Shown in pieces: positions 35,326-47,005 of a stretch of 64,000 bases of DNA. The DNA comes from Amborella trichopoda (lineage: Eukaryota; Streptophyta; Magnoliopsida; Amborellales; Amborellaceae). The notes beneath the pieces are model-generated. The model was not told the origin of the DNA. It ran no database searches and saw only the letters and a program-made list of their open reading frames with translations. Numbering within the stretch: position 1 is the first letter of the stretch; each line of letters starts with the position of its first letter. The DNA is taken from contig NW_006499583.1 in the NCBI RefSeq assembly GCF_000471905.2, positions 681,027 through 745,026 on the forward strand, read 5' to 3'. The position numbers and the translations under genes are program-made.

Positions 35326-38300
35326 TCATCTTGACCTGCCAAGGGGGCAAAAAAATCTCTTAAATTTGATTGCCATGTACAGGAGAAAGGAAATGGCTGT
35401 ATCGATGTCCTCAAATAATGCCTTCTTCAAATTCCCATTGAAAAACAATAGCCCCAAGCACCCCCAAAATCCCGAAGTATAACACAATCCAACAAAAAAG
35501 TAGTACACTAGAGGCCCATCTATCCATGAAGTCTCTTCTTCTTCTTCTTCTTCATCTCCCTCATCTCTTGTTGTGTAGTTTGTACAGTTTCGCTCCAAGG
35601 GGTATCCACAGAGGTCTGGGTTATCATCATAACTACTTTTGTTGAATGAGAAGAATTGTCCCTCAACTGGTATCTTGCCCGCGAAGTGGTTGTTTGCCAC
35701 CGAGAACACTGCCAGAGTATTTAACAAAACAAGCTCATGTGGGATCGCTCCTGAGAGCTGGTTATATGAGAGATCTAAACTCTCGATTTGGCGCAAGCCT
35801 TGGAATGACTTTGGAATCTCACCAGTTAATGAATTTCTAGAGATGTTCAGTGTGTGCAACCCATCCAAAGAGCCCAACTCTTCGGGAATGTCTCCATTCA
35901 ATCGGTTTTTTGAGAGATCGATTCCTGTCATTACAGACAGGACAACACCCATGTAATTGTACCTTTGATTCCTATCAGCAAACCCCACCTCTTCTATGTA
36001 GTTGAATAATTGCTTGAGTCCATATGTGTGTGGCTTTGGTGTGCCGTCGACCCAAGCAGTGACATTGTAGAAGCAACGAGGCATCAAACCTTGGAGATCA
36101 TTTTGTGACAAGTCTAACATGGCCAAATTTTGGAGGTGGCACACTTCATTTGGGATGCTACCATGAAATCCATTGCTCTTCAATATCAGTATCCGCAGAT
36201 TGGAGAGTCCTGATACCCAATTGGGAATGCCACCAGTGAGATGGTTATGACCCAAATCCAAGACTTTCAAAAGTGGGCTTCTTAACAACTCATTTGGAAT
36301 GGTTCCAGTGAGCATGTTATTGTCTAGATGTAGCGATTCCAAGCCGAGTAGGTTAGAAGGCTGTCCAGGAGGCAGGAACGACCCATTCAATTTATTGTTC
36401 GATAACCTTAATGTGGCTAGGTTAGCCATCCCTGACACCATAGAAGGAGGGATTTCCCCTGAGTATTTATTGAATGAGAGATCTAGTATGCCTATGTTCT
36501 TGAGGTTGCCAATTGAGGAAGGGATGCGACCACTCAATGAATTTACAGATAGGTTCAGGTACCACAAACTGGGAAGAAGAAGGCCGATATCTTTTGGAAT
36601 ACCGGTGATGAGGTTGTTGGAGAGATCTAAATAGCGAAGGTCTTGGATGACTATTGGCAGGGAAAGTGAGCCATTAAAGAAATTATCATGTAGATAGAAC
36701 AACCTCAAGCCTTTGATAGTTGTTATGTTGAACAACCAAGAAGGGATGCTTCCTCCCAAGTTGGTCTTAGAGAGATCCAGTGTCATCAAGCTCTCTTTTT
36801 GAGTGGCCAGAAATCGAGGGAAGCCATAATTAATGGCCAGATTGCAATGAGACAGTTTAAGGGCGGTTAGCTGGAAACTTGGGGTCCATGAAGGGGAATC
36901 AGTTTGGATTGCTAGCCCCTCATTGCCTGAAAGGTGTAAGCCTGTGAGGTTGGAGAGATTAGCGAAGGTGGCAAATATGAAGGTACCATTGAACTTGTTG
37001 TTCGACAAATCGAGTGTTTGGAGAGAAGACATATTGCCAAGAGATGGAGGTATGGTTCCTTGGAGTCTATTAGATGAAGCATTCAAATACTGTAGAAGAA
37101 CCAATTTACCCAAGGATGGGTGGATGCTCCCATGAAGTTGGTTATAAGAGAGGGATATCCTTTGAAGGCACTGCAATTCCCCGACAGAGGGAGGGATCGT
37201 CCCGTTGAGTTTGTTACCTGAGAGATCCAGCTCCTTGAGAGATCGCAAATTACTGAGGTTTGACGGGATGTCCCCCACAAACTTATTGTTCGATAGACGA
37301 AGCATTTGAAGGGAAGCTAAACCCGAGAGAGATGGAGGTATACTCCCTTCCATCTGGTTATTAGAAAGAGAGAAATTTTGCAGCAAGTGTAAGTTGCCAA
37401 TGGAAGGAGGTAGGGTTCCTTGGAGAAGGTTATTTGATAGAGAAAGGTGAAGAAGGGATGTCAAATTGCCAACTGTTGGAGGCAAGGTCCCGTTGATTTG
37501 GTTTCCAGTGAGGTCCAAATATTGGAGATTCACCAAGTCTCCAATTGAAGAGGGGATGGGACCAGTAAGGGCATTCTCAGAGAGATCCAAGTGTTGAAGA
37601 GAAGGGAAACAGGGATCCAAGCTTCCAGTGAAGGAGTTACCAGCAAGGTCAAGGTAGGTTATGTTGCGCAGGCCACATAGTTCTGCATCCAAACAGGACA
37701 CAAATTTGTATGAGAGTGAATTAAATACTTGTGGTTTTTAGTTGGTTTGTTGGGTGGTATGGGGCAAACCTCAATATTTGAATCCAAAGTGAATATTTTG
37801 GATGTTAAAAATCAGAAAAGTTCAATTTGAGGCAGTTGCACATGAATGAAAACTTTGGATTTTAAAACTCCGAAAAAAGCAATTCGGTATTTTTTTTTTT
37901 AAATACCAACAAATTATTATAAAGAAAAAATTTATGTAAGGATGCTACCCTAGAACTGCATATGCTCTTAAAAAATCCATTGAAAAAGGCGGTTTTAATG
38001 TTGAAAAACCCGTTGATTGATCATCTCGACATCGGGATGTACGACTATGAAAAATAAAAAGATTTTAAGTTTTAAAAATAGTGTATTTTACATCATATTA
38101 TCTACACCGTCCATTTTCTAGATTTGTATATTTCTATAGATTACTTCATTTTAACCATTTTTTAAATTTAAAATTTTATAATTAGATATAAAAATAAATT
38201 TTATGATAAAAAACATTTTCCATCAAAGTGCACCGTACCTCGGATGCGTCCGTATGCAAACTGGACCTTTATTATAATTACGAATATAAAAGGGTATAAA

Positions 38301-39199
38301 ATAGTCCTAATGAATTTTTTTAAAGTAATATTATAATAACAAAAAAAATAATAGATATAGGGTCCAGTTTTAGAGTCTAGGTTCTAAACAATCAAATAGC
38401 TTAGATTCAAATAGTGTCAAAAAGGAAATTTTTGTGATAGTTTTGAAATATATTTTTATATTTACTTATAAAGTTTAAAGCTTAAAAAATAGAGTCGATT
38501 GATATATCTATGAAAACTTAAAAATAAAAAATCATAAAAAATTGACGGTCCAAAAAATGCGTTAAAAAATACATTATTTTGAAAACGTAAGAATCCATTT
38601 TTTTTCTTGATGTCCATGCATCTTGACGTAGAGATGATCAATTTGAAGATATTTGAGCATAAAAAACGACCTCTTCTAATGAAATTTTTGAGATAGGTTA
38701 GAAATTGGATTGTTCAGAGCTTTTCCCGTAGATTCTGTAAACTACAGCCAGCCCCCAATCCCACCTCGCTCTATCATATCGACTGCAAAATTAAAGGAAG
38801 AAAATTACCTGAGAATGGTAAAGGGACTCCCCCAAGTCCCAAATTTCTGAGAGAGAGGCTCCTGAGGCGTGAGAGAGAGGCCAGCTCAAGTACGGCAGAA
38901 GCCCCAGTGGGGCAACGGCGGCACAAGCAGGAATTCTCACACGTCCACGTCACCCTAACCCCGATGACGTGGCCATCGTCATCACAGTCCACCCCCTCCC
39001 ATCGACATGCATCGTGACCCGGCAAACCCCAGGTCTGAATGCTCATCCGGCAACATTGGGCTGCGGTAGCGTTGGCGGAGAGCGTCGCTCGCAGCCTCAG
39101 CAGCGCCGCAGTCTCCGGCGGCAGATGAGCCGCTGTGAAGAAGACCGCTGTGAAGAAGACCGCTATCGCGAAAACCGCTCCTTTGGTGACGGCCATCAC
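35326..39199 (-). CDS. Leucine-rich repeat receptor-like protein (RLP), two exons
   Basis: Exon 1 is 39,199-38,809 and exon 2 is 37,682-35,326. A donor GTAATT and an acceptor TGCAG join in phase 1 (TCA G|AA CTA), giving about 915 residues with no stop. Order: signal peptide (residues 7-24, AVFAIAVFFTAVFF), LRR N-cap with CC...W and DACRWEGVDC, one LRR in exon 1, about 26 LRRs of LxxLxLxxNxLxGxIP type in exon 2, an island of about 45 residues (from VTAWVDGTPKPH) before the last four repeats, a C-cap NPDLCGYPLERNC, an acidic stretch with seven Glu in a row, one membrane helix (about 855-877) and a short basic tail. There is no kinase. Such RLPs sit in the plasma membrane and work with SOBIR1-type kinases in defence or development; the ligand cannot be told. 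A second ATG follows the first immediately. Odd: four Cys at residues 87-96. Confidence 0.92.
37940..38267 (-). mobile_element. Hairpin-TIR MITE, copy 5 (CGGATG type)
   Basis: Shares the core GATCATCTCGACATCGGGAT and the ATTAGATATAAAAATA stretch with the family. The right end in reverse complement reads GGTCCAGTTTGCATA then CGGACGCATCCG (38,241-38,252), a third palindrome sequence at the same position, followed by AGGTACGGTGCAC. The left end (about 37,940) is degraded and its border is approximate. Confidence 0.7.
38360..38738 (+). mobile_element. Hairpin-TIR MITE, copy 6 (AGAGTC type)
   Basis: Starts GGGTCCAGTTTT then AGAGTCTAGGTTCT (38,372-38,385) and AAACAATCAAAT. The interior matches copy 2 (TGATCAATTTGAAGATATTT). 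The right end ATTGGATTGTTCAGAGC continues to about 38,738 and is degraded. It lies in the RLP intron. Confidence 0.75.
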
Positions 39200-39370
39200 T
39201 ACTTTCTTCCTTTTCTTAAAGATTTTGAAGGGAGTTAGGTGGAGTGGAGTGGAAAGAAGAGCGTGGGTGGTTCAGGGTGGCCATTGGGACTCTTGCTCTA
39301 CTTCTGTTGCTCTTAATTTTAGAGAGAGAAAGAGATTTGTGGAGTGGGAGGGAGGGAGGGTTTGCTTTCT

Positions 39371-39380
39371 TATATTATAT
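39371..39380 (-). promoter_or_regulatory. Possible TATA box of the RLP gene
   Basis: Minus-strand ATATAATATA lies about 175 bp upstream of the RLP start codon, in otherwise GA-rich sequence. Position is plausible; nothing else supports it. Confidence 0.35.
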
Positions 39381-39424
39381 GCGATAAAGAGTGGGAGAGG
39401 ACTATTTCTTAAGTGGGAGTAGAC

Positions 39425-39562
39425 TCGCGGCGACTCTGTCAAGGGATCTCTGATATTTACACCTACTCTCTCAATAAATAACGACAGTGGCCTCCGGCGC
39501 GACTCTATCGAGGGATCGTTGATACTTACACCTACTCTCTCAATAAATAACGACAGTGCCCT
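39425..39562. repeat. Tandem duplication, 2 x 69 bp, in the RLP upstream region
   Basis: Both units contain TTACACCTACTCTCTCAATA followed by AATAACGACAGTG. The second unit starts 69 bp after the first. It lies about 230-360 bp upstream of the RLP start codon. Confidence 0.9.
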
Positions 39563-40856
39563 TCGGCTTTCTGTTTGAAACAGTGTTTAGCACTTCTGTC
39601 ATAAGATACGTGTAACCATACGGTTTGAAACACTGTAGGTGACGGATCGGGTAGGTCAAACCGGATCGATGAATTGGCGGTTTGGTTGGATTCGGTAATA
39701 AAAAAATCTAAAAAAATTATTACAAATCATTATATGTTTTTTTTTAAAAAATCCAATAAAAAATGAGGTATTATATTATTAATTTTTATTTTTTTCATCA
39801 ATATGTGAATATTGAGATGTTCTTTCCTGGTATAAATTTATGTTAATCATTCAAAATACATTACACAAAAGGAAAAAAAAATTTATCATGGATAAAGTGC
39901 ATAATCATACATGAGCTATAATAAAGAATTGATTAAATCGTTGAAAAAATAGCCACAAAAATCTCGAATTGGCGGAAAACCCCAATCCACTAAAAAAAAC
40001 CCAAATTATTATAGCCTAACTAACTATAATCCAAAATTATTATAACCTAACTAACTATAATATTATATACTGAAATTGAAATTGTTGGTTTATATTTGAT
40101 AATTATTTGACTATACAAATAATAAAAAATCTAAAATATCTTATACTATCATCTAATTTAAAAACTGTAAGAAAAATAATACATTACATAATTTATAATG
40201 CAAATAAATTAATAAATAAAATACAAGATTTCATTGTCAATGTAGAAATTATTAGAATGCGTGCCAATTTTCAAAATAACACTTTAATTTTTCAAAAATC
40301 TAATTCTTTAGGTTTCTAGAAAAATTTAGTAGAAGAGATTGTTAGTAGAAAGATATAGAGATGTAGAGAGCGAGAGAGAGAGATTCAGGTTTCTAGAATA
40401 AATTTAGTGGAAGAGATTGTTGGTAGAAAGAGAGTGTGATTTGTTAGTACAGAGAGAGAGATTCTAGAATAAAATACTTGTTGTTTTAATTTTTATTTAT
40501 TTTTTGACAAGAGAAATAGGAAGACGGTGCTACCCAGGTAACTTTTAGTTTATTTTTTTTGACAAGAGCAATTTTTATTTTATTTTTTGACAAGGGCAAC
40601 TTTGCCCAGGTTCGAACTAGAAACCTTTTATATACGAGAGGGACATGAAACCAATGCACCATTACAGCACTTGTTGTCTTACTTTTTATAATAAAAGACT
40701 GTATTGTATTACCTTTCCAAGCCTAAGTACCATGTTCAAATCCCATATTGAAAAAATGAAAGAAGTTTGACGTTAATAAAAGCTTCCCCGATACCATTGT
40801 TCGTCACGTGCTTGAAAAGCATGATCAAGCATGAAGCTGATGAAGGCACACGTGGC
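39563..40856. other. Region between the RLP 5' flank and the Tat element; no gene
   Basis: AT-rich. 40,311-40,460 holds two copies of a unit of about 77 bp (GTTTCTAGA ... GAAGAGATTGTTRGTAGAAAGA) plus a partial third. A short TTTTTTGACAAGRGCAA duplication lies near 40,550-40,600. The GGTTCGAACT at 40,609 is not part of a tRNA. Confidence 0.6.
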
Positions 40857-41759
40857 TGGTCGGATACCTTAATCTCGCCCCCCGGATCTAGATGATCAGA
40901 TGACACGTGCCTCAAGTTCGGAAGACCCGGGATTTGAGATCGCTCTCTCGAGAACCTTGTTCCTAAAGCAAGGGCAGATGCCCAACTGGTGAGAGAGGAA
41001 TTTTAAACGTGAGGTGGAGACCAACCTCACATGGGTCCAAGACTTACTCAGGCTGACCCGCGGGGCGCCCTCTTAGATCACAACGGAAAGCCCCCAGTTG
41101 TTTCAACTGGTTCAGACTCTCATCCCCTGACTTGCATTCTCCTTGTTTTCTGCAAAGCCCTAACATGGTCAATTTACAAGACAAGTGGGCCGCGGGACCC
41201 ACCCTTATCTTGGGGCGAACATACACAGACGTGCACATTCAGATGGCAGAGAAGATGAGAAATTAGAGTGATGCGAAAGAGAGTTTGAATAAGAGGAGAA
41301 AAAAGAAGAGGACTTGACAAGGGGACTAGGCTAGCATGATAGCTGGACAAGTACAGTGACCGACTCAGAGTGGTAGCAAGATGGGCACGGTAACTCAGAC
41401 CGGCACGACGATAATATTACTCGAAACCAAGACCTATATAACCGTGCTAATCTTGTGTGGCAGCAAGATGGGCATGGTACTTTGGACCAACACGACGGCA
41501 ATACTGCTAAACAGCCAGACCTCTATGAAGGTCCTAGACTGAGTCTATCTTTTAGTCAAGAAAGAATGGAAGAGGAAAGGAGAAAAGATGAGAGATGAGA
41601 GAAGACGCGGGACAAAGCGGTAGGAAGGTCCCAGCGGCATTAGGCATCACCATCCCACGGCACTGGACACTGCTACTCGTGGCGGAAGGGTGAGTAGTGA
41701 GCTGCAGACAGCGTTGGCCATCGCTGTCGGCGGCACGAGAAGGCAGCAATGACCCTTCG

Positions 41760-42062
41760 TGGGCGGCGATAGGTATCGCCGTCTACGACAGGCACAAAGC
41801 GTGAAAGAGGCTTGCGGACAATGGAAGGTATTGCCATTTGCAAGAGGTGAAGCACGTGTGAGACTCCTTGTGGGCAGCGATAGGCATCGTTGTCTGCAGG
41901 AGACACGAGGCAAGACAAGACCCCTGGGGGCGGCGATAGGTATTGCCGTCTGCAATAGGCACGAGACAGGACGAGAGCCCCACGGGCGGCGATAGGTATC
42001 GCCGTCTGCGACCCATAAGAGGAAAGAGAGATAGTCTGCGGTCGGCAATACACATCGCCGCA
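41760..42062. repeat. Tandem repeat inside the 3' LTR (about 56-bp period)
   Basis: Six units centred on the imperfect palindrome GGCGATAGGTATCGCCGTC start near 41,764, 41,820, 41,878, 41,934, 41,988 and 42,044. The same array is in the 5' LTR at 57,600-57,905. The minus-strand open frames here (41,647-42,159 and others) are repeat artefacts. Confidence 0.88.
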
Positions 42063-42583
42063 TGTGACGCCAATCTTGGAACCGAAACAGGAGCCTGACT
42101 CGTTGCTTGAGCGTGGGCCGGCTCACCATGTGCTCCTCAGATGACGTTACGCACAACAACGACTAACGCCGTGCGCGAACCATATTGAGGAAAAGATATG
42201 AACAAAGAGAGAGAGAGGAAGAAGCTCATGCATGGCGCTGCCATCGCCATGCACGACCTACAAAACTGCAGGAGGGGGAAGAAAGAAAGAGGCATGCATG
42301 GCACTGCCACTGCCGTGCATGGCCTCTGGAAAAGACCAGCAGAGAAGAAGAAGAAAGAGAAGAAGAGAGAGAAGAGAGAGGAAGAAAACCTAAGATTGAG
42401 AAGAAGGGAAGAGAGAGAAAATACCTCGAAGATAGGAGGGGTACTGCTTTAAACTTTATCTCTCCTCTCTCTCTCTCCAAGATGTGATCAAGAGAATGCA
42501 AGAAGAAAACCCTAATTTTTATTGAATCCGTGTACAATGATTTCGGTTCCCCAAAAGAGATCCCCTTCAATGAGAGGTAGCGT

Positions 42584-42593
42584 CCATTTATAG
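42584..42593 (-). promoter_or_regulatory. TATA box in the 3' LTR
   Basis: Minus-strand CTATAAATGG, matching CTATAAATAG in the 5' LTR. A minus-strand AATAAA follows at 42,518-42,523, about 65 bp downstream. Confidence 0.6.
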
Positions 42594-44071
42594 ACTAGAG
42601 CTAAAATATGGGCGGATTACCTAAAACTAATTGGGGATAATTATAATTTATGTGAATTAAAAAAAAAGAAATTAGGGTGCAAAATGACTGATTTGCCCTT
42701 GCTTAACAATTAAAAAAATTCCAAAACAGTCTATTGAGAACTTGGGACATTCTTGATTCCTCTTGAACAATTCGGCAATCCGAATGAACAAAAGATGATT
42801 ACCATCGTGTAGGGCTCAATGCTACGATCAATTTGATAATAATTGTAAACCATGAATCACACTTTAAAGGCATGACCACATAACTTGAAATTCACATAGA
42901 TCTTGAAAAATTTTGATAGATAGTGGGTCTTCATGTCGATGTTTTTATGTGATTTCTTCACTAAATCGCATTGAGTATGTCACCACGATCACGTTGCAAC
43001 AAACGAGACGCGATTTGATGCCCGAACGAAGTTTTGGCACTCTTGAACTTTTGTCCGAAATTTGGAATTCTGGCTGCCTGAATTAGCAGTGACTTCGACA
43101 TGATCTTGTACGAAATCTAACTCTTCATCACACGCGGGGTTCGGACCAGTGATAGCCACAGTGTTACGCACGCGATGCAACTGGTCTCTCATCGATCGAG
43201 CTTGCGAGCGCTATGATTTGGCCGCTCAAGTGAGTGGATGTACTGCTGATTTTCTGTAACGTGCGGCTTCAAATCACGATCTTCTCTCTACTTTTTCTCC
43301 CTGCTCCGAGATCGTCACAAGACGTGCCACATATCAAAACACTCGTTTCGACGAGACAAACGCGTTCAAATAAGTTTGAGTGCCATCCGATCTCGAAAAG
43401 AGAGATATGGGCATCGCAAGTTCCCCACTCGTGCTATGCTTAATGGAGTTTAGTTGTAGGGTGGCCACAGGGAAATAGTGTGCGGCTCCTTCTGTTTTAA
43501 TCTTTTGCCCGTAACTTCTTCCTAGAGTGTCTATTTAAGCTGAAATTTGACCTCTGAGGTTTCTAACCGTTCCAGATCTAATGGAGGGTGTACCACAACC
43601 ATTTGATGCTTCGAAAGTAGAGTTCCAGTTATAGAGATCCGTTTTAGGGTGTTAGAGGCAGATTCTGCCAAAATTGTTTCTTCCTCTGCACTACCTTAGA
43701 CATGTCGGAATGTGACGAAACTTGGCAAGAGGCTTTTAGGAGTCCTTATGAAGTTCTTGATCTATTATGGGGCGAAATTTCCACTGTTTGTCAGGCTTTA
43801 TTGACCGACTTCTCTCTTATTCCGCATCGGGGACCGATAGTGCTGAAAAATGTCTACAAACAACATGCCCTGCCAAATGTTGTGCTTCAAGAGAAGCGAG
43901 AAGGACAATATTCAAAAAATTTCCTCTGGCTTTATTTCTTTTTTCTTGCTAGCCAACGGACCACGTGAACATCGAGGAGAAATCCACACAATGCTTTATT
44001 TAGGATGCTCAGACGTTTGAATGCATTTGATGCAGATCCATCCGTGGAGACTTTGGGGGAGAAGAGACTTT

Positions 44072-44580
44072 GAGGGATCTTTTGCTCATCGTCCTCACCC
44101 TAAGGACTCTTTTTTATTTTGAGGGACCTTTTGTTCATTGTCCGCACCCTCGGGGACTCTTTTTTATTTTGAGAGATCTTTTGTTCATTGTCCTCACCCT
44201 AAGGACTCTTTTTTATTTTGATACATCTTTTGTTCATCGTTGTCACCCTCGGGACTCTTTTTGTTTTTGGAGGGATCTTTCGGTCATCGTCCTCACCCTA
44301 GGGATTCTCTTTGATTTTGAGGGATCTTTTGTTCATTGTCCTCACCCTCAGGGACTCTTTTTGCTTTTGAGGGATCTTTTGTTCATCGTCCTCACCCTCG
44401 GGACTCTTTTCTATTTTGAGGGATCTTTTGTTAATCGCCCTCACCCTCGTGACTCTTTGTTTTTTCTAGGATCTTTCGGTCATCATCCTCACCCTCAAGG
44501 AATCTTCTTGCTTTTGGAGGGATCTTTCGGCCATCGTCCTCACCCTCAAAGACTCTTTTTGTTTTTTTTGGATTTGGGAG
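44072..44580. repeat. Tandem array 1, 49-50-bp period, about 10 copies
   Basis: The unit resembles GAGGGATCTTTTGTTCATCG then TCCTCACCCTCGGGACTCTT then TTTATTTT. Starts near 44,072, 44,121, 44,171 and 44,220 set the period. The 188-codon + strand frame over it is a repeat artefact. Confidence 0.92.
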
Positions 44581-45469
44581 ATCTTGTGAGGCTCTCACTC
44601 CTAGGTGAGCCATCTTGTGTTGAAATTAGATCCTAGCTGAGGATTTTGTGGGGACCTCGTTAGCCAGAATTACACCTGTTTGGCAATGGGGTGCCGGCTG
44701 AGGGTGTGATGTTGCGTCAATCTTCTCTATCGGTCCAAGCGTCCTTTACAGATTTCACCTGGATTGGGGAAGTGGTGTCGTAAAGACGGTTTTCACCGAC
44801 CTCCTTTATTTTTGGGCTCTTTCACCCATGACCTTGTGGCCATGTCCATCCTTTTCATCCGATTTTGCTCACGGCGCCCTCTCAGGTTTTCACTGTGCCC
44901 GGGTTTAATTTTTTGACATTTTTACTCATGGTTTTGTGATCGTGCTCGTCCACTTTTTGTTTTTATATTATATTTTTTTGACATTTTTACCCATGACACC
45001 CTTGTGGGTTTTTGTCATGTTCGTCTTTTTTTTGTGAAGGCATGTTTAAAGTTCATGCCTTCAGGACCTGTGCGGAGCCTTTTAACGTCATGACGTCAGG
45101 ACATGCACTATAGTTTAAGGTCATACAAGTGGACCATGGTGGTGATAGATGGGAACGTTTGGAGGTCATGGAGTGAGCATGGTGGTGATTATACTCACTT
45201 TGGGAGAATGGCATGAGGCTGCCTATGAGAAATGGATAATATATGAGTGGAAAGTGAAAAGTGGTAACCTACTAACTGACAGCGAGTATGGATGACGGGA
45301 TGCCTCACCGTTTTGTAAGCGCGAGTAAGACTCACTGGGGAATGATGGATGATGGTAAGGAAGTGAATGGACTCACTGGGGAAGTAATGAAGGTGGTGCG
45401 TGCACACGAACAGGTCAGGAAAGGCATGCGTGAAGATGCATGTAAAGGGCGCGTACGCGTATGTGGGGG

Positions 45470-45910
45470 CAAGTTTAAGGTCATGCTTCCTGGATTTGGG
45501 CAAAGTAGTTTAACGTCTTGCGACCAGGATGTGACTATAGTTTTAGGTCATAAAGTTGGACCTTGACTACGCAGTTTAAAGTCATGTAGCTAAGACCATG
45601 CTGTTTATGGTCGTTCAACTAGACCTTCGCTATTATTTTAGGACATATAGTTTGGACTGTCACTACAGTTTAAGGTCATATAGTTTGGACCACAGTTGTG
45701 CAGTTTAAAGTCACGCAGTTAGGACCATGCAGTTTAAGGTCGTGCAACTAGACCTCCGCTATAGTTTAAGGTCATATAGTTTGAACTATGGTTACACAGT
45801 TTAAAGTCTTGCAGCGAGGGCCATGCAGTTTAAGGTCGGGCAACTAGACCTCCGCTACAGTTTAAGGTCTTAGAGTTGGACCATGCAGTTTAGGGCCGTG
45901 CACCTAGACC
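45470..45910. repeat. Tandem array 2 (GTTTAARGTCATRYAGTT type)
   Basis: Short units of about 25-35 bp such as CAGTTTAAGGTCATATAGTT followed by TGGACCAT recur through this segment and again at 46,275-46,505, apparently in a higher-order pattern of roughly 100 bp. Confidence 0.85.
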
Positions 45911-45914
45911 GTTT

Positions 45915-46265
45915 AGGTGAGCCGCCATGTAAGTAAAGCTCCATGGGGTACAGAGACAGTGGTTCGGCGAGAAGCTAACCCACTGGGGATTAATGGGGTA
46001 AATATGACTCCACGGGGATAATGAGCAATGGTATGCATGTAACTCTACTGGAGATGGTAGACCGGTCACAGATGTAACCCCACTGGGGATTGAAGAGATA
46101 AGAATGACCCTAACTCTATTGGGGATAATAGGTTGCAATATGAATGTGACTCCTATCGGGGATGAGGGATAATGGCTCGCATGTAGCTCCACTGGGAACG
46201 ACAGTCCAGAGCGCACGTGCAACCCCACTAAGGATAGTGGTAGAATACACCCGATGGGGAGGTGC
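45915..46265. repeat. Tandem array 3 (CTCCACTGGGGAT type)
   Basis: About seven units of roughly 45-60 bp containing AACTCCACTGGGGATNATGG variants. The array splits tandem array 2 into two parts. Confidence 0.8.
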
Positions 46266-46274
46266 GTCCATTTC

Positions 46275-46505
46275 ACAATTCAAAGTCATGTGAAAGGACT
46301 ATTTGTCTTGCAGTTTAGCGTCTTGCTACAGGGATGTGCGTTACCGTTTTAAGGTCTTGTAGCTCGGACCATGGCTATGCAGTTTAAAGTCATGCGGCTA
46401 AGATTATGTAGTTTAAGGTCATGCAACTAGACGTCCGCTACAGTTTAAGGTCATATTGTTTGGACCATGCAGTTTAGGGTCGTGGACCTAGACCATTTAG
46501 GTAAG
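46275..46505. repeat. Tandem array 2, second block
   Basis: The same GTTTAAGGTCATGCAACTAG units as 45,470-45,910, ending in the same block (GGGTCGTGGACCTAGACC then TTTAGGT) as the first part. This suggests duplication of a composite unit. Confidence 0.8.
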
Positions 46506-46674
46506 GGAATGTGACTCTATGGGGAATAGAGCCGTAATTGGAGACCCGATTCTATGAGGATATGATGGCTGTATTGCAGAGAATGGACTCCATGGGGATG
46601 CAAAGCGATGATCATGTAATCTCTGGGTGTAGCTTTGGAGCTGTGAGAGAAATCCATAGATGGAAGTGTCATAG

Positions 46675-47005
46675 CACACGGTGTTAGGCTTAGATGATAT
46701 GCACGCGACGTTAGGCCTAGAAGATGCGCACACGGCGTTGGGCTTGTGGTGAAGCATACGACGTTAGGTGACCGACGAAGCACACGACGTTAGCGGTGTT
46801 GGCTTCTGGTGAAGCGCATGGTGTTGGCTTCTGATGAAGCGCCCGACGTTAGCCTCTTTAGTAAAGCACGTGGCGTTAGCATTCGAGGGACGCACAACAT
46901 TGAGCTTGGGAAGAGTGACGCACGACGATAAGTTGGATGAGGCATGTGGCGTTAGGCTTAGTAATGCGCGCAACGTTAGTATCTGAAAGACACGTGTGAC
47001 GTTAA
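46675..47005. repeat. Tandem array 4 (ACGACGTTAGGCTT type)
   Basis: About nine units of 30-40 bp with GAAGCACACGACGTTAG variants. Confidence 0.85.

Larger units (their letters stand above)
37683..38808 (-). other. Intron of the RLP gene
   Basis: A 1,126-bp intron between the two RLP exons. About 60% of it is two hairpin-TIR MITEs in opposite orientation. An intron this early in an RLP gene, directly after the N-cap region, is the main gene-structure feature. Confidence 0.85.
40857..43862 (-). repeat. 3' LTR of the Tat element (3,006 bp)
   Basis: On the + strand it starts TGGTCGGATACC and ends TCTACAAACA. It matches the other LTR along its length. Over the first 170 bases I count roughly one difference in eight, most of them transitions, which suggests age plus cytosine methylation decay. 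Confidence 0.93.

Noticed and set aside
35639-36634. Several + strand open frames opposite the RLP exon
   Set aside because: Shadows of the LRR codon periodicity on the other strand.
40609-40618. GGTTCGAACT resembling a tRNA T-arm
   Set aside because: No acceptor, D or anticodon arms around it; possibly a remnant of a tRNA-derived SINE, but not a tRNA gene.
41647-42159. Arg/Cys-rich minus-strand open frames of 96-170 codons
   Set aside because: They run over the 56-bp tandem repeat inside the LTR, and similar frames appear in the other LTR. Repeat artefact.
44070-44636. A 188-codon + strand open frame with a repeated LFYFEG..FVHCPHP pattern
   Set aside because: It is a translation of the 49-50-bp tandem array in the Tat 3' region, antisense to the element; no start context or domain.
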